A program made the position numbers and the translations under genes. Source: Phallus indusiatus (lineage: Eukaryota; Basidiomycota; Agaricomycetes; Phallales; Phallaceae). From it: a DNA stretch of 64,000 nucleotides. Positions within the stretch are counted from its first letter, which is position 1, and each line of letters starts with the position of its first letter. Below are positions 57,302 through 64,000 of the stretch, piece after piece. Location of the stretch: NCBI GenBank assembly GCA_027605045.1, contig JAQFWX010000001.1, forward strand, positions 2,108,001-2,172,000, written 5' to 3'. The notes under the pieces are model-generated. The model saw only the letters and a list, made by a program, of their open reading frames with translations, was not told where the DNA came from and made no database searches.

Positions 57302-59010
57302 ATGTTGTGCTGGTCCACCGTGTATATCGCCCTTCTCGCTGCAGCCGTCTCGGCAAGACCCGTTCAGTTCTACAAATACGCTCGCCGAGCAGCTTTAGAC
57401 ACTGGCAGCTGCGGATCTCCCGAAATTGAATTTGCAAATGGTTTAGATGGAAGGAATCAACCCGCTTTTGAACCTGTTAATCAAGCTGAGTACGTCATGT
57501 TTTCGTCGTATGGCAATAGATTTGGGAAATGACAATTCATCAAATAAAGTTTCAACCATGGCAGCGCGCTTAACATTGGAGTTATCTCAGGCTTCATCTG
57601 CCAACAGCTTCAGGATAAATGTAAAGCTGGTCAAGACACCCTAACCATTTGTGCCAACGCACAAGCTGCTGCCGCGAAAGTTACCGGTGGTGCCGCTGCT
57701 GACGCTTTGTAAGTCATGAAATACTCGATCCATGGGCAGTATTTCATTCTCATCGCCTCATTAGCAATGCTGCTTTTGGAATTGAAGTAAGTCCAAATAC
57801 CAAGACGTACAAATAGAACAGATGTGCTTACAGAACTCTAGACCGATTTCGCCAATCCAGCCAACGACGTAGCGTTATCAGCTTCGGCCGCTCAACAAGC
57901 CAGCTCTTCAGCAAGCGCGTCCAACTCTAATGCTAACAACGCCAGCAATGGCAAAGACGGCACCTGTAACCCCGTCTCGAGTTCTTCCTCGGCAGCTACT
58001 TCTAGTGCCGTCGCTGTCAGCAGTGCCGCCGCACCTCCCCCAGCTGCGACTTCCTCTTCTGCAGCAGCTTCGGAATCCGGTTCTGCGTCCGATTCCGCAT
58101 CCGAGTCTGAATCTGAATCTGATAATAACAATTCCGCATCCAGTTCTGCATCTAGCTCCGCGTCCAATTCCTCCGGCTCAGCCCTCAGTTTCGGAAGTTG
58201 CGCAAACCCTGCTATAGAGTTTGGGCCAGGATTCGATGGAAGGAAAGCCTCGGAGTTTTCATTCCAGCCTGAAGATCAGAACAGCATCAGCCACGGATCT
58301 GCATTGAATGTTCGTCGATCTTAGTGTCTTTATATTAGTGCATGACTGACCGGATTTTTCCCCAGATCAACATCATCACCCAGGCAACCTGTGATCAGCT
58401 CCAGACGAAATGCAACGCACCGGCGTCGACGCTTGCTGCATGTGCCAAGGGACAACAAGCAGCCTCTTCTGCCACAGCAGGAGGTGCTCAAGCAGATGCT
58501 TTCAACGCCGCTCTCGGAATAACCACCGACTTTGCTACTACCCCAGCTCTGTCCGATGGCAGCGTTCCAACTGCAGAAGAAGCGGCACAAGCAGCATTGC
58601 CTAGCATTGGCTCGTGCACGAACCCGACCATCTCTTTCGGCATCTTCGACGGTCGAACTGAAGACTCTTTTGAGCCTGCCAACCTACAAGAGTACGATAA
58701 ACCCGCCGTCTCTATGATTGAACGATTGACTAACCTGATTCGATCCACAGCTTCAACCACAGTAGTGCGCTCAATATCAACATCATCACTCAATTCAGTA
58801 CGTCGTCTCGCTGTTCAAAGTTATCTGCTCGCCTGACCTGCATTCTTTGTTCCTTTTTGCACAGTTTGCAACACCTTCGTGAACAATTGCAATGCAAACC
58901 AAGCAGCCATCGCTTCCTGCGCCGCCGCCCAAAACGCAACTCAAGGTCTCTCCGGTCAAGCAGCCGCTGACGCTTTCAACGCCGCCGTATTGAAGCCAGT
59001 TTCCTCGTAG
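57302..59010 (+). CDS. Secreted protein with three cysteine-containing repeats and a Ser-rich linker
   Basis: Exons 57302-57489, 57550-57708, 57765-57786, 57842-58309, 58366-58691, 58751-58797 and 58865-59010; 451 aa in frame. Signal peptide MLCWSTVYIALLAAAVSA. Three repeats share the order GSC-x(2)-P-x-I-x-F, then DGR, then HGSALNI (or SHGSALN / NHSSALN), two Cys, C-A-x-A or similar, and ADAFNAA. Introns interrupt repeats 1 and 3 at matching places after GA and before TTCAAC. A Ser/Ala-rich linker with acidic (SE, SD) patches, about 90 residues, separates repeats 1 and 2 and looks like a site for O-glycosylation. I know similar repeats only from uncharacterised basidiomycete secreted proteins. 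No catalytic motif. Confidence 0.85.
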
Positions 59011-61625
59011 TAATGCAAGTATGTAAGAAAAACCAAGCTACAAAAAAAAGATGTATCGGTTATCCGGGATGACCGTCAGAACACTCTCCTTCTTGTTTCA
59101 CATTCAACTTGTCTTCTTTTCTGACGTCTAGAACGTTGGCGTGTAAAAATAGGTAGAAGTCTCCCTGTAATGCAAGTGCTGCAGCCAGGTTATCTTTTGG
59201 TCCGACGCTCGTTGTGAGATGGTTACTGAGTGAATGTTTTGGTATCGTGAGCATTAGAGTAAGATGTTTCGTATGACTCAGTAGGTAACAAAGCGTACAA
59301 CGGCCTGTAATGGGTGGATTCTTCTCCCCTACAAACGAAATAAAAAGCCAACAAAAAGCTGGTTGAAAAGGCAGCGTTATTACGTAACGAGATGTACATA
59401 ATCATAGGCTTAGCGAGCACGGACATCTCGCTCTTGTCCGAAATTATTTGATATCTTACTACAACCTCATTATTATCTCAATCACCGCGTACCTTCTACC
59501 AAAGGTCGTGGCATAACATTTATTTGATTTTTGTCTGCTACAAATTTCTATTTTCCGAGAAATTGGCCAAGTTTTCCTTCTGGTGCAGGCACGCCACAGC
59601 CTGTTCGCCACCGTTGGTCAAAAGAGATGTCCATCGTTTTATGAATTCATTGTATGTTCTTCTTGTGACAGTTTACCCAATCTGACACAGAATGAATACG
59701 CCTTTGTGGAGTCGATCAAGATCTGGTGGCATGCGTGTCATAAAAGCCGTGGTCGATCATGAATTATTTTCTCCAATGTGGCTGATTTGTCTCTTTCCAT
59801 GAATCTTTCATCAGAATCTGTTGGACACAAAACTTTTGGCCGCTCAAGTTGAATTTGCACAATACGCCACCAGCATTGCCTGTGGCGAGGAAGGCTGTTC
59901 AAGAAGTTCGTCGATTAGTGGCTGGGCCAAGAAGTCTGGCTTAAATTCTGCAACAGCGAAGATTATGAAGCTTCTATTATTGCTCTCATTGTACGAATGG
60001 CCATTCTTCCAGCTCAACCTCTCAGAATTTACGATGTATTCGCCGTTCCAAGCAGAGTCAAAGCGGTCACATACAAGCCCTTCCCCGTTTTTGACGCTTT
60101 TCCACCATCCATTGATCTCAAGAGTAAAGATACGCCGAAAGCAAGTGATCATGTTTTGTGTCAGGTACGTCATGGTACTGCGATCAAGCCGTCGGCTTGT
60201 CGCTGGCAATCACCTGCACCATCAACCTTATCACTGTCTCTTTTAGTTGTTTGTCCCTGGTATGCAGCATCCAATGTCAAGAAGCCTGGAACTATACCAC
60301 GGAACGTTTCATATCATGAAGAATCAAGATGGTTCCGATGGTTCCGACAGCCAAGAGTCCAGTATTCCGGTCGGACGCAAGTACTACATCCTACCGGTCG
60401 TGCAACTCTACTTTGCGCCCTGATGTGACACTCGTGGTATATGAAGCAATAACTCAGTTCATACGCGTATTCCACAAATTCTAAGTCCATTCCTTTCGTT
60501 TGTGCCAATTGCCTGGATCGTCAGTGGAAGAATTACGGAACCTTGTCAATCAGGCGCCACAAAGGAATTCGATCCGAAAGTCGATCCGGAAATCCAATTT
60601 GATTTCAGGGATTCACAGTTATTCGTGTCATAGCGTGATTTGGCAAATACATACTGAGCAAAAATCATTTTCAGCTTGGAATCGGTCGAATCCTTTCTAG
60701 TCCTCCACTCCAGCCGTTTGGACATAGTTTGCAATTGTGTATGAACGTACGTCAGTACTCTCGTTGTATTGCTCAGGTATATTGCTGTAGTTTTTGATAT
60801 ACAATCAAAAACGTTAAAATGATGTTAAGACAAGAGCAAGATTGCAAGGATATCTCTCCGTGTGCCTCAAGACTTCCTCCCCACTTCGCTAATTTAAAAT
60901 CTCGATCTGTATGACCATAGTTTCATCGGCACAACATCTCCGGCTCGAAACCTCATTTTGATATGGGGTTATATGAGTGGCCAATTGAGGAGTACTATCT
61001 TCTATCATGCCGCGTTTCCCCACGTACACGTCAGCCCCTATTTCATGCAGCCTGTTGGGGAAATTACGGACAAAAGGTGACACCGGCTAGAAGCTTGAGA
61101 AATGTGTTTTACATGTGAACGGCGAGGCGGTACATGCACCACTTGGGCGTTATTACGGCCGGTGCCAGGTTCATCCCTATTTATCCACCCCTCAAAGCTT
61201 CTGCTCCCCCAAGTTGGCTTTCGTTGGCCAAAACGTTCCTTAGTGACATACAGTCTCGAAACATTTTTTTGGCGTTTAAAGTAGTTCTACATGATCAAAG
61301 GGTGCGGAAAGGATCTTCAGATTGTGTTCTAAGGGATATGTCACAAATATTGACCAGTTCTTTTTGTATTTTGAAATGGAAGGTGAATCCCTGGAACCAG
61401 GCGACACTTTCTTGTCTGTCCACAGTTGGTAAGAGTGCATTATCCGACTCTAACACGAGGCTAGATGCCCTGCATATCATCAAATAATTCAATTTGAATA
61501 CTCACGCTCAGGTCTTCCATCCCCTTCCCCGCAAGAAGATAAAAAGGCGTGATGTACCCAGCGTTTTTGTTCTCCTCGCCGATATCAGCTCCTCTGACTC
61601 GTCTCCCTCGTCTCAACTCTTCGCT
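59011..61625. other. 2.6 kb without a supported gene; possible decayed gene near 59.6-60.5 kb
   Basis: Between 59820 and 60430 two overlapping plus-strand frames (141-143 codons) contain protein-like stretches, for example EDYEASIIALIVRMAILPAQ and QLRIYDVFAVPSRVKAVTYK-like sequence, but no consistent splice model or start could be built and no domain is recognised. This may be a gene remnant. 61134-61487 is similar in quality. The rest looks non-coding. Confidence 0.35.
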
Positions 61626-63302
61626 ATGAAATCTACTACCCAAATCAACAACAACTTTCACGCTGACCCTCTTTCTCACCGTGAGGGTTCGCCCAACCAA
61701 CCTACTAGTTTTTTCGACAACCTTCAAGCACTGTAAGTTGCCACCGTGTTTCAACGTTGTCAGAAACGTTGACTGACCTTGCTTCAGCGATGGCGTACAA
61801 TTTAGAACGTCAATTGACGATTTCTATGGTAGTCTGCCTACTTATTATGTGGCGGACACGACTACGCCCGCTGTCTACTACGACGCCGCCACTGATCCAG
61901 TCTTATCGATGGGGATACCGGCCGGCGATCTAAAGGTCACCGAAGCAACTTTGTACAACATGTATGACTTTTACAACGGGTAACTTCATCGTGAATTTCT
62001 ATTTGCGAAGTCAAATATTAATTATACTTTAGCTCAGATACGTATTACAGTCCTCCTTATTACATGAGCCCGCTGTCTACGCCGCACATACGACAGGACT
62101 GGTGAGCTGCTCTTCCATATAACCTCGACGCTCTTGCTAACAAATAAATAAGTGCCTCACTCTACCCGCAATATTATAATTACAATTATGAAGGGTACAC
62201 TAGTCCGGTGTACAGCACGGCGCAGGTGCTGAACGTGTAAGTCCATATTATTCCTGATAGAACATGAATCAATCTAACTCTGTATCGAAGGAAATCACGT
62301 TCCAGCACTTGCAAAGATTTGCTTAGTTATCACATTGACGCAGGGGTGTCGATGAATGACATCCCTTTCGGTAGTGTGATGCAATCCCAACAAGAGCCGG
62401 AGAGTCTCCGCGCTTCAGATTGTTCGAACCAACATATCCCGGTCCAACCAATATACGCTGGAGTCCAATATACTTCCAACTTTACAGACGCGAACCTGCA
62501 GCAATGTGATAAATTCCGGGACAACCATGCGTCAGGGACTGCTCCAGCGTTTTATCAATACGATTCCTCAATCTCACCGTCGGGTTCGATGACATCTTTA
62601 GACTCTTGGTCTGCTCAGCGTACGATGCCCCCTTCCTCTCTTCCCAGTATCCCATCTCCTGTCTCTTCTTCCGACTTCGCTACACCCCAACTTGATCTAT
62701 CCCCGCTCAGTCCTCCTGCTCTTAACGAACCGTCCCCACCTTCTTATGACTACCAGCCTGTGCCCACACTCGATCACGGACCACGCCCAGCTGTACCACC
62801 TGTACTGGCTCTTCCCGCTTCAACTTCGATGCCTGAGCCCGAGGCGCAAAGCGGAGGGAGAAAACCCAGAATCTGTAGCCAATCCTTGTTGGACAAATAT
62901 TTTGGAAAGGTAAAAAAAGGTCGGTGCAAATTATGTGGCAAGGGCCCAGAAAAATACAGGGATGATAGAGGGTTAGAACACCTGGCTTCAAAGCACGCCT
63001 GGCAGATGGTCAAAGATATGAACGAATTTAAAAAACCAAAGCGAGGTTGCCTCGTCAAAACTTGTGCGCAATTCGCGTTTGCACAAGAAACAATTGAGGA
63101 GGTCCGGTGTCGCTTTTGTCTCAAAAAGACAAATTTGGTTTTGAGGCAGGATATCGTTGATTATCACATCGATGTTCATCATTCAACTTTGGGGGAAGAG
63201 GTGCGAAAGGCAGAGAAGAGCCGAGTGAGCAAGTTGATGCGTGGGGAGGAAGGGTTTTATAATTATCATGACCAGTTCCTGTATAACCTTTATCGTGTAT
63301 AG
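61626..63302 (+). CDS. Probable zinc-finger DNA-binding protein, 482 aa
   Basis: Exons 61626-61732, 61788-61979, 62033-62101, 62153-62236 and 62306-63302, all joined in phase 2. Residues 1-150 are Tyr/Ser/Thr-rich (YYSPPYYMSPLSTPH, YPQYYNYNYEGYTSP). The middle is Pro/Ser-rich and disordered, activation-domain-like. Near the C-terminus two zinc-binding patterns stand in a basic setting: CKLCGKGPEKYRDDRGLEH-x(4)-H (first finger, with a long loop) and CRFCLKKTNLVLRQDIVDYH-x(4)-H or the adjacent His. Basic stretches (KVKKGR, KKPKRG) surround them. Spacing between Cys and His pairs is close to C2H2 but the loop is longer than usual. Nuclear role inferred. The start is the first ATG; the frame upstream is open for about 40 codons without a Met. 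Confidence 0.75.
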
Positions 63303-64000
63303 TAGTAACAATCGCGAATCTTAGAGTAGCGATGCTCACCTCTGCCCCTTGCTTTTCCTTTGCTTTTTTTCCTGTCAGTACGGTACACTAGCGAGTAGCG
63401 ATCGATAAAATCGTGCGTCACATCGGTGTGACAATTTTCTTGGGCGTTTTATAAACTTTTTCTCCCAACCACTGATGTGGCCAAAATTTATTTTTAGCGA
63501 TTGGCTGATTGACATCATCGATAAGTTTTATTTTAGATTATTGGATATTTTACCAAATTTGAGCCGGAATGAAGGAATCGATTACTCTGTTCGGGCAGGC
63601 ACCCGTTGGACACGACACGACCTTGTATTGTGTTCACATCGAGGGTACTTGGGAGGAATATCCATTCACGTTCACAGCATACGCACAACAGGGTTTTTTT
63701 GGGAATCCCTATTCTCGATCCTTGAAAAGGCCTGTCAATATCAGGTTGTTCTACGAAACGCTAGGTCTAGCTCGTACATCTCTGATATTTGGAGATGCAG
63801 CATGTATCTATTGAGATTGCACTTGGCTATCTTCGATCATTCCGCTAAATTTTTGCACTGGATTCGGCCACTGTTTGCAGACGATTTCCAATTTCCATCA
63901 TGCCCCCTTCCACCGTACGTTCAGAAGTATCGTCTCGCTCAAAAGTTACGGAATGATGAATTTCCTAATACCCTAGAATGCAAGTTTAGTATATATTGTA
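63303..64000. other. Window end; possible start of a further gene
   Basis: A frame at 63569-63814 (81 codons, MKESITLFGQAPVGHDTT, EEYPFTFTAYAQQGFFG) starts with an ATG and could be a first exon or a small gene. It has no recognised domain and no second exon can be tested within the window. Confidence 0.25.

Noticed and set aside
1..64000. CRISPR arrays, prokaryotic operons, rRNA genes, telomere repeats
   Set aside because: None seen; the repeats found are tandem duplications, inverted repeats and transposon ends.

Overview
The window is genomic DNA of a filamentous basidiomycete, most likely an Agaricomycete. Genes are cut by many short GT-AG introns (about 45-70 bp). They encode basidiomycete-type families: DUF6533-type seven-helix membrane proteins, an AIG2-like domain, a fungal NOT2 and repeat-containing small secreted proteins. 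No bacterial, viral or CRISPR features were seen. The gene models below were spliced by hand; the models called intact keep reading frame across all exons.

Left third (1-21 kb): a tandemly repeated unit of about 7 kb, present about three times plus the tail of another copy at the left edge. Each unit carried a minus-strand gene for a single-pass membrane protein with two LPPY motifs, a minus-strand FAD synthase gene (FAD1) and a plus-strand paralog of the membrane protein. Only the rightmost FAD1 (19568-20808) is intact; the two others are pseudogenes. Of the five membrane-protein copies, three are open (862-1808, 4781-5809, 7789-8821) and two are broken, each by a DNA transposon: a 2.3-kb CACTG-ended element with 3-bp target duplication, and a 682-bp element with 5-bp target duplication. 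Two large foldback structures sit in the same place in units 1 and 2.

Middle (21-33 kb): a gene-poor 4.5 kb, one DUF6533-type gene, then a 10-exon gene fusing an AIG2-like (gamma-glutamylcyclotransferase fold) domain to a class V aminotransferase resembling fungal Egt2. The AIG2 part has lost the usual substrate-loop and catalytic residues. A small unrecognised gene follows.

Right-middle (33-53 kb): a second tandem duplication of about 10 kb. Each copy has two DUF6533-type genes and a secreted flavin amine oxidase gene. The duplication junction falls inside the left oxidase copy and truncates it; the right copy (51018-52962, 497 aa) is intact. All five DUF6533-type genes share the same 14-exon structure with two 8-nt microexons, a 16-nt exon and a 12-15-nt exon.

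Right end (53-64 kb): stable single-copy genes. These are the CCR4-NOT subunit NOT2 (minus strand, polyglutamine-rich), a secreted protein with three copies of a cysteine-containing repeat, and a probable zinc-finger regulator. The window thus goes from recently duplicated, transposon-hit sequence on the left to ordinary conserved sequence on the right.
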